Source: Amycolatopsis orientalis DSM 43388 (GTDB lineage Bacteria; Actinomycetota; Actinomycetes; Mycobacteriales; Pseudonocardiaceae). Taken from it: a stretch of DNA of 44,401 bases. Below the pieces are notes generated by a model. The model was not told the DNA's origin. It was given only the letters and a program-made list of their open reading frames with translations, and did no database searches. The position numbers and the translations under genes were made by a program. The stretch covers positions 1-44,401 of the forward strand of contig NZ_ASXG01000105.1 of assembly GCF_000411975.1 (NCBI RefSeq), in the 5' to 3' direction. Positions 24,934-32,982 of the stretch are shown one piece after another (within the stretch, counting starts at the first letter, position 1; each line of letters starts with the position of its first letter).

Positions 24934-26195
24934 CTTTCCTCCTCCGGCACAGCTGTCGCGGGCGCCGGGCCGCGCAACGTCCTGGACCCAACAGCCAACC
25001 CCAGGCGGGGTGGCACTGTCCAGGATACGAGCCCCGCGCTCTGCCGACTACCCGATCCCCGATCCGGAAATGATCGAATCGGGGGAAATCCCGCACAATG
25101 CGGGTTGACAGTGCGTCACCGCGACGGAAGTCACCCCCTTCGGCGCAGCCCAGGCCGCCGCGCCGCTCCGTCGGCCTCCCCCGCACGGGGTCCCTCGTGA
25201 CGGAGAGAGACGGCGCCAACGCCGACCACTCGCCCCGCCGGCGCCTCGTCCGCGCCGAGATTCCGCCGATCGATACCCTCTGCCATTCTTTCACCTGGCA
25301 GGCACCCGGATCGGCAATTCCCCACCGTCCGGGACAACCCGGAGCCTGCTCACTGAGCGCGACCGCGGGACCCGCGCGACCGCCTCGTTACGACAGTGAC
25401 TGTTATCCCGGTGCAGCGCGCACGAACCCGCGACGGGCCGAGCCGAGGCCGCTCGGACGGTCGGTTGCCCACCGCAGCAACCCAGCGCTCGCGACGCGAG
25501 ACTGGCACTGCCCCGGATGCCGAACGGTCTTGAGAAGCACCAGTGGCACCTGAATCCGGCCACGCTCCCGAACGCGGACAGCAACGTTGAGTCAGCTCGG
25601 CCAAGCTGCCGAGCTCCCGGGCCGCGGTGCTCGCCCGACCGCTTAAGGCCGACCCGGGATCCCCCTTCAGCACCGACACCGCACACGTCAAGCCCCCGAC
25701 GCGGCTGCGGCCGAACACACGGACATAGGTGCCGGGCGAGCGCGCCGGTGTGCCCGCCACGACGCCCAACGCCCACACGAGACTCCCCTTCACCACCAAC
25801 CCGGAGCACGCCGAGCCCCGATGCCGCAGTCACGAGCGAGCGCATGGACGTAGGTGCCAGTGCGGGCGAGCCTGGGTCCTCACCACGACGCTCGACGCCC
25901 ACGAGAGACTCCCTTTCGCCACCAACACGGCGCACGTCGAGCCCTCGCACCCGCCGCATGTCCGGGGAATCGGCAGGTCGGCCTCCGCAGCGCGGCATCT
26001 CCTGGCCGCGCAACCTGGCAATGCACCTCTAGCCCGCCGAAACAGGCAGCACCTCGAGCGCCGCCCGGCGGGACTGGTCGCCGCCTCTGCGTTCTGGTGC
26101 AAGCAACGCCGCCCCGACCGCCCGCGATCAAACCCAGCCTCACGCCTCCTGGGGAGCGATCAACTCCAGCCGCGCTCCTCCGATCAATCCCAGCC
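24934..26195. other. 1.26 kb gene-free region with degenerate repeats
   Basis: No open frame here has natural composition or a recognisable family. About 25618-25975 is a degenerate tandem repeat (see separate entry), and 26126-26205 has a shorter one. The part just before DUF3040 presumably holds its promoter. The rest looks like decayed sequence. Confidence 0.6.
25618..25975. repeat. Degenerate tandem repeat, about 125-base unit
   Basis: The start CACGYCRAGCCC recurs at 25684, 25807 and 25933, giving units of 123 and 126 bases. Within them, GGACRTAGGTGCC, CACGACGCYC and GAGACTCCC recur in the same order. A partial unit precedes the first and a truncated one follows the last. Long open frames across the array read out the repeat on both strands and are not taken as genes. 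Origin unknown. Confidence 0.75.
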
Positions 26196-26205
26196 TCACT
26201 CCTCC
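26126..26205. repeat. Short direct repeats after dinB
   Basis: GATCAAnCCCAGCC-like units begin at 26126, 26158 and 26182, each ending in CTCCTCC-like sequence. They lie just beyond the dinB stop and run to its last codons. They look like local slippage duplications. Confidence 0.55.
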
Positions 26206-27443
26206 CGAGGGGACAGCAGCGAAGCAGGCCGGATAGCCGCCGAGCCGAACTTCAGCCTCGCCACGTCCGCGGCCACTTCGGCGTCCCGCCAGCGCGGTTC
26301 GTCGCTGGCGAACGACAGCTGCTCCCCTTCGTCGCCGGTGTCCAGGCCTTCCACCCGCACGCCGATCAGCCGGACCGCTCCCGTCGGCGCGTGCTCGGTC
26401 AGCAGCTCGACCGCCGTACGGTGGATGTCGCGGGCCACGTCCGTCGCAGAGAGCACCGTGCGCGCCCGGGTGATCGTGCGGAAATCGGCGAACCGCACCT
26501 TGATCGACACCGTCCGCCCGCGCAGCCCGCGCGAGCGGAGCGTCGCCCCGACCCGTTCGGACAGGCGCAGCAGTTCCAAACTCAGCTCGTCGCGGTTCAG
26601 GACGTCGACGTCGAAGGTGTGCTCGGCGCCGATCGACTTCTCCGCCGACTCCGGTTCCACCGCCCGGTCGTCGTGGCCGTTCGCCAAGGCCCACAGGTGG
26701 TCCCCGACCGCCCGGCCCACCGCGCGCCGCAGCCGGGCGGGCGGGGCGCCGGCCACGTCCGCGATGGTGTGCCAGCCGTGTTGGCGCAGCTGCTCCTCGG
26801 TCCGCTTCCCGACGCCCCACAGCGCCGACACCGGCAGCGGGTGCAGGAAGTCGAGCGTCTCGGCCGCGGGGACGATCACCATCCCGTCCGGTTTAGCCAT
26901 CCCCGAAGCCAGTTTCGCGACGAATTTGACCTTCGCGACGCCGACCGAGCACGCGATCCCGTGCTCGGCTTGCACCCGCTCCCTGATCCGCGCCCCCAGC
27001 GCCCCCGGCGTGGTGCCCAGCCGCCGCAGCGCGCCTCCTACGTCCAGGAAAGCCTCGTCCAGGCTCAGCGGCTCGACCAGCGGCGTCAACTGCCGGAAAA
27101 TCCCCATGACGCCGCGCGACACCTCGCCGTACAGCCCGGGCGTCGGCTGGATGCAGATCAGCTGCGGGCAGAGCCGCTTGGCCGTGGCGAACGGCATCGC
27201 CGAGCGAACCCCGAACCGCCGCGCCGGATAACTCGCCGCGGCGACGACCGAACGCGGGCCGCCGCCGGACACCACGACCGGCTTGCCCGCCAGCTCCGGC
27301 CGCGTGCGCAGTTCGCACGACACGAAGAAGGCGTCCATGTCCACGTGCAGAATCGAGCAGCCGGTGTCGTCCGGCAGCTCGGTCGCGCCCGTGGTGACGC
27401 GGTAGCGGGCCATCCCGCTCGGCAGTTCGGCATTTCTCCCCAC
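26196..27443 (-). CDS. dinB: DNA polymerase IV (Y-family) DinB
   Basis: The protein has 415 residues. It is an error-prone translesion polymerase. The palm motif ILHVDMDAFFVSCELR and the second carboxylate motif EPLSLDEAFLDV supply the catalytic acidic residues. ACSVGVAKVKFVAKLASGMAKP and WGVGKRTEEQL (helix-hairpin-helix) are conserved, and a little-finger domain follows. No beta-clamp motif stands out at the C-terminus. GTG at 27443 lacks a ribosome site but lies 8 bases after TAGCGT (27452-27457), a -10 like sequence, which suggests a leaderless message. An internal ATG at 27410 is an alternative start. Confidence 0.93.
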   Translation of the reverse strand: MGRNAELPSGMARYRVTTGATELPDDTGCSILHVDMDAFFVSCELRTRPELAGKPVVVSGGGPRSVVAAASYPARRFGVRSAMPFATAKRLCPQLICIQPTPGLYGEVSRGVMGIFRQLTPLVEPLSLDEAFLDVGGALRRLGTTPGALGARIRERVQAEHGIACSVGVAKVKFVAKLASGMAKPDGMVIVPAAETLDFLHPLPVSALWGVGKRTEEQLRQHGWHTIADVAGAPPARLRRAVGRAVGDHLWALANGHDDRAVEPESAEKSIGAEHTFDVDVLNRDELSLELLRLSERVGATLRSRGLRGRTVSIKVRFADFRTITRARTVLSATDVARDIHRTAVELLTEHAPTGAVRLIGVRVEGLDTGDEGEQLSFASDEPRWRDAEVAADVARLKFGSAAIRPASLLSPREE

Positions 27444-27884
27444 GCCGCGAGACGCTACCCGCCGCCACCGACAATTCCGGGCGATCGAGTTCCGGCGACC
27501 ACGCTGACGGGTGGCGCGGACCCCGCCAGCCGCGATCAGCCGCGCCGGACGATCACGCGCAACCGGCCCGCGACGTCGCGCAGCGCGGGCACCACTGCGG
27601 CACGCAGCTCAACCGACAACCCGTACGAGTGGCACCGGAGCGGTTACTGCGACGGCGAAACCCGACCAAGCCCGCCGAGCATTCGAGTCCCGGCACCCAC
27701 GCTTACGGGTGGCGCGAGCATCGCCAAGCGCGGACCGCGGCACGCAGCCCAACCGACCACCAGCACGAGCGGCACCGGACCGCGCCGAAGCGGCTACCGC
27801 GACGGCGAAAACCGACCAAGCCCGCCGAACGATCGAGCCCCGGCGACCACCCTCCCGAGGAGCGCGCACCCCGCCAAACGCGGC
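27444..27884. other. Intergenic region, dinB upstream and methyltransferase downstream
   Basis: No gene is accepted in these 441 bases. It is mostly a degenerate repeat that includes a duplicated piece of the neighbouring methyltransferase gene. The dinB -10 like box is at 27452-27457. Confidence 0.6.
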
Positions 27885-27900
27885 TCAAGCCCGCCGAGCG
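27483..27900. repeat. Degenerate repeats with duplicated gene end
   Basis: Copies beginning TCGAGTYCCGGC or TCGAGCCCCGGC start at about 27483, 27682 and 27832. Each continues to GCCAnnC and then GACGGCGAAAnCCGACCAAGCC. Separately, 27557-27612 matches 27904-27964, the last coding bases of the methyltransferase, with about three mismatches and one indel. So part of the gene's 3' end has been copied about 345 bases downstream of itself. Confidence 0.7.
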
Positions 27901-28610
27901 ATGGCGTGCAACCGGCCCGCGACATCGCGCAGCGCGGGCACCGCCGCGGCACGCAGCTCGAACTCCGCCAGTTCGTCCTCGCGGACCTCGCCAGGGACGA
28001 CGTCCGCGATCACCCGGTCGCCCTGCAGCAGCGTGACCTCCAGGCCGGCGGCGACGAGCGAATCGGTGAGCCCGGAACTGTCGTACCGGCGCAGTACGGT
28101 GTCCCCCGCGACGATGCCCTCGGGACCTTCCATCAGCTGCTGCGCCTCGGAGATCCGCCCGGCCAGCGCGCGATGCAGCACGGCCGCGGTGCGGTTGGCC
28201 ACCAGCACCGACACGGCGCCGCCCGGCGAGACGGCCGCGGCGAGCGCGTCGAGCACCGCGCGCGGGTCGTCCACGACCTCCAGCAGGCCGTGCGCCAGCA
28301 CGAGGTCCGCGGACCCGGCCTGGACGTGCGCGGCGAGGGCGTCGGAGTCGTCGGCGATCACCGTGATCCGGCCGGAGACGCCTTCCTCCTCGGCGCGGCG
28401 GCGCAGCGTCGCGAGCGCGTTCGGGTTCGGTTCGACCACGGTGACCAGGCATCCGGCCGAGGCGAACGGCACCGCCCAGCCGCCGCTCCCGCCGCCGACG
28501 TCGACGACGACCGGCTGCTCCACGCCGCGGGCGCGGGCGGCCCGCAGTTCGGCCTCGAGCGCCCGGCGAACAGCGCCCGAACCCCGGGCGGCCACGGTGT
28601 CGGTCTTCAT
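27885..28610 (-). CDS. SAM-dependent methyltransferase (class I)
   Basis: The protein has 241 residues. The Rossmann SAM-binding motif is VVVDVGGGSGGWAVPFA, followed by VTVVEPNPNAL (second acidic motif) and ADLVLAHGLLEVVDD. Substrate not known; it belongs to the same broad family as small-molecule and quinone methyltransferases. It is divergent from the ParA gene across 112 bases. The 3' end is partly duplicated just downstream. ATG at 28610 lacks a strong ribosome site, so a leaderless or near-leaderless start is likely. Confidence 0.85.
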   Translation of the reverse strand: MKTDTVAARGSGAVRRALEAELRAARARGVEQPVVVDVGGGSGGWAVPFASAGCLVTVVEPNPNALATLRRRAEEEGVSGRITVIADDSDALAAHVQAGSADLVLAHGLLEVVDDPRAVLDALAAAVSPGGAVSVLVANRTAAVLHRALAGRISEAQQLMEGPEGIVAGDTVLRRYDSSGLTDSLVAAGLEVTLLQGDRVIADVVPGEVREDELAEFELRAAAVPALRDVAGRLHAIARRA

Positions 28611-28709
28611 GGCCGACAGGGTAATGGCCGCCGGTCACTTGCCGTGACCCGCGTGGGCGCCGCAGCGGCGTTCGCCACCTTCCGGGCTACCGCCCCGGCG
28701 CGCGGCCCG

Positions 28710-28725
28710 TAGGCTGTGTCGAGTG
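28710..28725 (+). promoter_or_regulatory. -10 box for leaderless ParA message
   Basis: TAGGCT (28710-28715) lies 7 bases before the GTG at 28723 and there is no ribosome site between them. A transcript would begin at or next to the start codon. No clear -35 is seen. Confidence 0.5.
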
Positions 28726-29574
28726 CACACGGTCGCCGTTCTCAGCCTCAAGGGTGGTGTCGGCAAAACGACGGTCGCGCTCGGTATCGCGTCGGCCGCG
28801 CTGCGTAGGGGAACCCGCACGCTCGTAGCCGACCTCGACCCACAGGGCAACGCCACCACCTCGCTCGACCCGCCGTTCACCGACGCGACGCTCGCCGACG
28901 TGCTCGAGACGCCCGCGCGGGCCGTCCTCGAACGCGCTATCGCGCCCAGCGTCTGGAGCGAGGAGATCGACGTGCTGGTCGGCGCCGAGGAGCTGGAGTC
29001 GCTCAACGAACCCGACTCCGACGGCCGCCGCCTGGAAAACCTCTCCCGCGCCCTCGACGAATTGCATCAGCATCCGCTGCGCGAGGAACCGTACGAACTG
29101 GCGATCATCGACTGCCCGCCGTCGCTCGGCCGGCTCACCAAATCGGCGCTCGTCGCGGCGGACAGCGCGCTCATTGTGACCGAACCCACAATGTATGCGG
29201 TCGCCGGCGCGCAGCGCGCGCTCGAAGCGATCGAACGGATCCGCGAGGACAGCAATCCGTCGCTGCGGCCGATCGGCGTGCTGGTGAACAAGCTGCGCGT
29301 GCGGTCCTACGAGCACCAGTTCCGGGTCGCGGAGCTGCGCGAGAACTTCGGTTCGCTGGTGATGCCGACGGCCATCCCGGACCGGCTCGCCGTGCAGCAG
29401 GCACAGGGCGCGTGCAGCCCCATCCACGAGTGGCATTCCCCTGGCGCGCAAGAGATCGCGCTGACTTTCAACATGGTTCTCGCCAAGATCCTGCGCTCCA
29501 ACCGCGCCGGACGGCACCGCGTGCGCGCCGAAGAGGAAGCGGTGCAGGCAGAAGTGTCGGAAACCGCGGGCTGA
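28723..29574 (+). CDS. ParA/MinD-family ATPase
   Basis: The protein has 283 residues. It starts with the deviant Walker A motif SLKGGVGKTTVALG, followed by VADLDPQGNATTSL and AIIDCPPSLGRLTKSAL (Walker B). ParA-type ATPases position chromosomes, plasmids or protein complexes by dynamic binding. No parB gene follows, so it is an orphan ParA, not the main chromosome partition gene. It has a C-terminal basic/acidic tail. GTG at 28723. nei begins 4 bases after its stop, so the two are probably cotranscribed. Confidence 0.9.
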   Translation: MHTVAVLSLKGGVGKTTVALGIASAALRRGTRTLVADLDPQGNATTSLDPPFTDATLADVLETPARAVLERAIAPSVWSEEIDVLVGAEELESLNEPDSDGRRLENLSRALDELHQHPLREEPYELAIIDCPPSLGRLTKSALVAADSALIVTEPTMYAVAGAQRALEAIERIREDSNPSLRPIGVLVNKLRVRSYEHQFRVAELRENFGSLVMPTAIPDRLAVQQAQGACSPIHEWHSPGAQEIALTFNMVLAKILRSNRAGRHRVRAEEEAVQAEVSETAG

Positions 29575-29578
29575 TCCC

Positions 29579-30397
29579 GTGCCCGAGGGCGACACCGTAT
29601 TCCTGGCCGGAAAGCTGCTCGACCGCGCGCTCGCCGGGAAAATGTTGGTGCGCGGGGAGTTCCGGCATCCCGAACTGGCCACTGTGGACCTCGCGGGCCG
29701 TGAGGTGCGCGGTGTCGGCACCGTCGGCAAACACCTCTTCACGCGCTTCTCCGGCGACCTGACGCTCCACAGCCACCTGCGGATGGACGGTTCGTGGAAG
29801 ATCCAGCCCGCGGGCGCGAAGTGGCCGATGCCCCCTCATCACGCGCGCGTCGTGCTGCGGACCGAGGACGTCCAGGCGATCGGTTTCCGGTTGCACGACC
29901 TGAAACTGCTGCCCACCGCGGAGGAGCACACGCTCGTCGGCCACCTCGGCCCGGACCTGCTGGATCCACAGTGGACGGACGAGCACGCCGCGCGGGCCGC
30001 CGCGAACCTCGCCGCGAAACCGGACCGCGAACTCGGCGACGCACTGCTGGACCAGCGGATCATGGCCGGCGTCGGCAACCTGTACAAATGCGAGATCTGT
30101 TTCCTGCTCGGCGTTTCCCCGTGGACCCCAGTGTCCGAAGTGGACACGGCACGCGCGGTGGCGCTCGCCCGGAAGCTGCTCGTCGCCAACGCGTGGCGGC
30201 ACGAACAAGCCACGACCGGAGACCTCCGCCGCGGACGCCGTACGTGGGTCTACGAACGCACCCGCCAAGGCTGCTTCCGCTGCGGCGGCCCGCTGCTGGT
30301 GCGCCAGCAGGGCGACGGCCAGTACCAGCGTCCGACCTGGTGCTGCCCGCGCTGCCAGCCCGGTCCCGTCCCGGCCGGCGGACCGCCGGGCAAATGA
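29579..30397 (+). CDS. nei: Endonuclease VIII-like DNA glycosylase (Nei)
   Basis: The protein has 272 residues. After removal of Met, it starts PEGDTVFLAGKLL; Pro2 and Glu3 are the catalytic residues of the Fpg/Nei family. GKHLFTRFSGDLTLHSHLRM holds the intercalation loop region, and LLDQRIMAGVGNLYKCEICF the helix-two-turns-helix. A zinc finger is formed by CFRCGG and CCPRC near the C-terminus. Nei excises oxidised pyrimidines and cleaves the backbone. The sequence resembles mycobacterial Nei1 more than Fpg. GTG at 29579. Confidence 0.93.
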   Translation: MPEGDTVFLAGKLLDRALAGKMLVRGEFRHPELATVDLAGREVRGVGTVGKHLFTRFSGDLTLHSHLRMDGSWKIQPAGAKWPMPPHHARVVLRTEDVQAIGFRLHDLKLLPTAEEHTLVGHLGPDLLDPQWTDEHAARAAANLAAKPDRELGDALLDQRIMAGVGNLYKCEICFLLGVSPWTPVSEVDTARAVALARKLLVANAWRHEQATTGDLRRGRRTWVYERTRQGCFRCGGPLLVRQQGDGQYQRPTWCCPRCQPGPVPAGGPPGK

Positions 30398-30399
30398 TG

Positions 30400-30429
30400 T
30401 TGCCGGACCGCGAGGTTCGCGGTTAGCGT
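30400..30429 (+). promoter_or_regulatory. Promoter of the structured small-ORF locus
   Basis: TTGCCG (30400-30405) and TAGCGT (30424-30429) are 18 bases apart. A transcript would begin near 30436, a little before the AGGAGGTGG ribosome site at 30445-30453. Confidence 0.5.
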
Positions 30430-30435
30430 GGCAGT

Positions 30436-30600
30436 ACACGAGAGAGGAGGTGGTCCTAAGTTGTATTCACACAGGACTCGTGAGGTGGCTGTCCGCTAGC
30501 GGATGGCACGTGTTGGGACTTTGAGCAGCGATACAACAAGAGCCACCTTCGGCTCATCGCCTGCTTCACGTGCTGCCTGCTGACGAATACCAGGCAGTCA
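30436..30600 (+). ncRNA. Structured RNA / leader candidate
   Basis: Perfect complementary pairs are packed here: GTTGTAT (30460-30466) with ATACAAC (30531-30537); AGGTGGCT (30483-30490) with AGCCACCT (30541-30548); GCACGTG (30506-30512) with CACGTGC (30567-30573); GAGCC (30540-30544) with GGCTC (30551-30555); CTGCCTG (30573-30579) with CAGGCAG (30591-30597); and the palindrome TCCGCTAGCGGA (30492-30503). Several are mutually exclusive or cross as a pseudoknot would. The first pair covers the start codon of the small ORF. I do not know a named RNA with this sequence. Confidence 0.55.
30461..30499 (+). CDS. Small ORF, 12 codons, with strong ribosome site
   Basis: TTG at 30461 encodes MYSHRTREVAVR and stops at TAG (30497-30499). 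The ribosome site AGGAGGTGGTCC nearly matches the whole anti-SD region, but lies 10 bases before TTG, a little far. The same frame is open back to a GTG at 30428, which would add 11 residues, but the predicted transcript start lies after that GTG. The start codon lies in a 7-base pairing segment and the stop in a palindrome, which suggests a regulatory leader peptide. Its target could be the following region or the GNAT gene. Unverified. Confidence 0.45.
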   Translation: MYSHRTREVAVR

Positions 30601-30731
30601 CCGGATTCCCGGGGTTCCCGAGCACCGGTCCGGCTCGGGCCTGGACGCGGACGGCGTCCAGGAGGCGCCCCGGGGATTTCCCTGTCCGCCGATGATCGCC
30701 GCGGCGGTTCCGGCGGGCTCGCGGAAGTCGC

Positions 30732-30743
30732 TAGGCTGGGAGG
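30732..30743 (+). promoter_or_regulatory. -10 box before the GNAT gene
   Basis: TAGGCT (30732-30737) is 6 bases from the ATG at 30744, with GGGAGG in between. The message is probably leaderless or nearly so. The same hexamer and spacing are seen before the ParA gene. Confidence 0.5.
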
Positions 30744-31316
30744 ATGCTCAGGCCGGATTACCCGATCACCACCGAACGCCTGCTCCTCCGCCCGTTCCGG
30801 GACGACGATCTCGATGCCCTGAACGCGTTCCAGTCCCGCGCGGACGTCGTCCGCTACCTGTACTGGGGACCGCGCAGCCGCGCCGAATCCGCGGCCGCGC
30901 TGGCGAAGCGCGTCCACAGCTCGACCTTGTCCGAGGAAGGCCAGTTCCTCGCCGTCGCCGTGGAACTCGCCGAAACCGGTCAGCTGATCGGCGACCTCAA
31001 CCTCGAATACCTCAGCGCCGAACGCCGCCAGGGCGAGATCGGCTTCGTCTTCCACCCCGACCACCACGGAAAAGGCCTGGCCCTGGAAGCAACGCGCGAA
31101 CTCCTGCGCCTCGGCTTCGAAGACCTGGGCCTGCACCGCGTCATCGGCCGCTGCGACGGCCGCAACACCAGGTCGGCGGCGTTGATGGAGCGCCTGGGCA
31201 TGCGCCAGGAAGCGCGCCTGCGGGAGAACGAGATCGTCAAGGGCGAATGGGCCGACGAACTGGTCTACGCCATGTTGGAAGACGAGTGGAAAGCCGGAGC
31301 TGCCCAGGGAAACTGA
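30744..31316 (+). CDS. GNAT-family N-acetyltransferase (RimJ/RimL type)
   Basis: The protein has 190 residues. ITTERLLLRPFRDDDLDAL at the start, IGDLNLEYLSAERRQGEIGF in the middle, and DHHGKGLALEATRELLRLGF (acetyl-CoA loop region) are typical of the RimJ/RimL branch of GNAT enzymes. HRVIGRCDGRNTRSAALMER is the conserved C-terminal part. Substrate unknown; relatives modify ribosomal proteins or amino acids and antibiotics. The ATG at 30744 has GGGAGG directly upstream. Confidence 0.9.
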   Translation: MLRPDYPITTERLLLRPFRDDDLDALNAFQSRADVVRYLYWGPRSRAESAAALAKRVHSSTLSEEGQFLAVAVELAETGQLIGDLNLEYLSAERRQGEIGFVFHPDHHGKGLALEATRELLRLGFEDLGLHRVIGRCDGRNTRSAALMERLGMRQEARLRENEIVKGEWADELVYAMLEDEWKAGAAQGN

Positions 31317-31445
31317 CTCGCGAGGCGCTTACGCCGAAGGTTCCGCGGAGCCGGGCGAGCCTTGGCCCTCACCCGCTCCGAGCCCGCACCAGGTGCCGGG
31401 GGCGGGGAACCCGCTTCCCTCACCGCACCTCCGCTGACTCGAGCG

Positions 31446-31475
31446 CCTTGCATTCCCTCAAGGAGCCCTTCACGC
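31446..31475. repeat. Nested hairpin element, partial copy
   Basis: CCTTG (31446-31450) pairs with CAAGG (31459-31463), the spacer holds ATTCCC, and AGCCCTTCACG follows. This is the right half of the element at 56-127 and 40691-40742. Confidence 0.5.
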
Positions 31476-31478
31476 CCC

Positions 31479-31683
31479 AACCGCAGCCGCCGCACCCAAA
31501 AATCGAGGCACCCAGCCCCTCCCCCGCACCCCGATACGAAGCCAAACTGCGGTTCGGGGGTGCTTGTCAAGGCACGCTTTCCCGCCTTGACAAGCACCCC
31601 CGAACCGTCAGCACAATCGGGCTTCGGGGTGCCCACGCCACCCCTCAAAAGCGATGTCGCCCGCCAGGGCGACGAGCCGCCCC
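31479..31683. repeat. Dispersed palindromic repeat, copy 2
   Basis: 31521-31634 is identical over 114 bases to 225-338, and weaker similarity covers about 31479-31683. The hairpin arms are 31550-31573 and 31584-31607 with a 10-base loop. Complete identity across 31 kb is high for intergenic DNA and suggests recent copying or selection. Confidence 0.85.
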
Positions 31684-31744
31684 GCGCGACCCAAACCACA
31701 GAACCCCGAGCCGCCCCAACCCACCCCACCCCCGATACGGCAGC

Positions 31745-32779
31745 ATGGACGACGTGCTCTTCGACAGGATCGTCCGCCCCGCGATGTACCGGCTCGCCTA
31801 CCACGACCCGGAGGCAGTGCACGAACGCACCGTCGCCCTGCTGAGCCGAGCCGGAACCGCCCTCCGCCCGCTCTCCAGGGCGTACCGGACCGACGACCCG
31901 ACCACCGTCCTGGGCCTGACCTTCCCCAACCGCGTCGGCCTGGCCGCGGGCATGGACAAGAACGGCCGCGCCCTCCACGCCTGGCCCGCCCTGGGCTTCG
32001 GCTTCGTCGAGGTAGGCACGGTCACCCGGCACCCCCAGCCGGGCAACCCCAAGCCCCGCCTCTTCAGCCTCCCGGCGACCGACGCGGTCATCAACCGCAT
32101 GGGCTTCAACAACGACGGAGCCCAAGCCCTCGCCGACCGCCTGGCCGCGCACGGGAAACCCGCGGTCCCGCTGGGCATCAGCATCGGCAAGTCGAAGGTG
32201 ACACCGCTGGACGAAGCCGTCGAGGACTACCGCTTCTCGCTGCGCACCCTGCACCCCTACGCGGACTACTTCGCGATCAACGTCAGCTCCCCCAACACGC
32301 CGGGTCTCCGTGCGCTGCAAGACAAAGCCGCGCTCGCCGAATTGCTCGCCGAACTCCGCAAGACCGGCGCCGAACTGGGCGGCCGCACTCCGCTGCTGGT
32401 GAAGGTCGCCCCCGACCTCACCGACGACGCGCTCGCCGAACTCCTCGAAGTCTGCCTGGAGCACGGGGTCGCCGGAATCATCGCGACCAACACGACCCTC
32501 TCCCGCGCCGGGATCGCCCCCGCCGAAGCCGCGCTGGCCTCCGAGGCCGGCGGACTGTCCGGCCGCCCGCTGACCCAGCGCTCGGCGGAAGTCGTGCGCT
32601 TCGTCCACGAAAAGACCGAGGGCAAGCTGCCGATCATCGGCGTCGGCGGCATCCTCGGCCCGGACGACGCCCGCCGCATGCTCGACGCCGGCGCCAGCCT
32701 CATCCAGCTCTACACCGGTTTCGCCCTGCACGGGCCGGGCTTGGTCCGCCGCGTCGGCCGCGGCCTCGCCGCCCGGTAG
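31745..32779 (+). CDS. pyrD: Dihydroorotate dehydrogenase (quinone), class 2
   Basis: The protein has 344 residues. It oxidises dihydroorotate to orotate in pyrimidine synthesis with quinone as acceptor, using FMN. LTFPNRVGLAAGMDKNGRAL, VGTVTRHPQPGNPKPRLF and NVSSPNTPGLRALQ (catalytic serine segment) are class 2 signatures. LLVKVAPDLTDD and NTTLSRAG are also conserved, and IIGVGGILGPDDA is the phosphate-binding end. The N-terminal helix pair should insert in the membrane. The ATG at 31745 was chosen as the first with canonical sequence; no ribosome site is clear. Confidence 0.95.
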   Translation: MDDVLFDRIVRPAMYRLAYHDPEAVHERTVALLSRAGTALRPLSRAYRTDDPTTVLGLTFPNRVGLAAGMDKNGRALHAWPALGFGFVEVGTVTRHPQPGNPKPRLFSLPATDAVINRMGFNNDGAQALADRLAAHGKPAVPLGISIGKSKVTPLDEAVEDYRFSLRTLHPYADYFAINVSSPNTPGLRALQDKAALAELLAELRKTGAELGGRTPLLVKVAPDLTDDALAELLEVCLEHGVAGIIATNTTLSRAGIAPAEAALASEAGGLSGRPLTQRSAEVVRFVHEKTEGKLPIIGVGGILGPDDARRMLDAGASLIQLYTGFALHGPGLVRRVGRGLAAR

Positions 32780-32982
32780 CCGCCGGACCTGAGCCCGACA
32801 GAGGTCTCGACAGCACCGGTCAAGGCCGCTGTCCAAGGGCTGCTCAACCGGAAAACGCGCCCGTCAAGAACGAAGGCGGGGCGTCGCCCGGCCGCTCTCG
32901 GCCCCGAGCAGTGTGCCAAGGGCGGAGAGCAACCCGGCCCAGCCATTGCCGCGGCAGCGAACCCACCGTGCCGGCACCCGCC

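Larger units (their letters stand above)
30398..30743. other. Intergenic region between nei and GNAT gene
   Basis: The 346 bases hold a promoter, a strong ribosome site, a 12-codon ORF and a dense set of pairing segments (30400-30600), then a G/C-rich stretch with no clear feature, then the -10 box of the GNAT gene. Confidence 0.7.
31317..31744. other. Gene-free region with palindromic repeat copy 2
   Basis: The 428 bases between the GNAT gene and pyrD hold a partial nested hairpin (31446-31475) and copy 2 of the dispersed palindrome. No gene was accepted. The pyrD start lies right at its end. Confidence 0.7.

Noticed and set aside
25291..26013. 240-residue minus-strand frame between DUF3040 and dinB
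   Set aside because: It reads out a degenerate tandem repeat in one of several open registers, with no family and no start signal.
24934..26195. tRNA or rRNA genes in the long intergenic regions
   Set aside because: I found no cloverleaf-like T-arm and D-arm pattern and no rRNA-like sequence.
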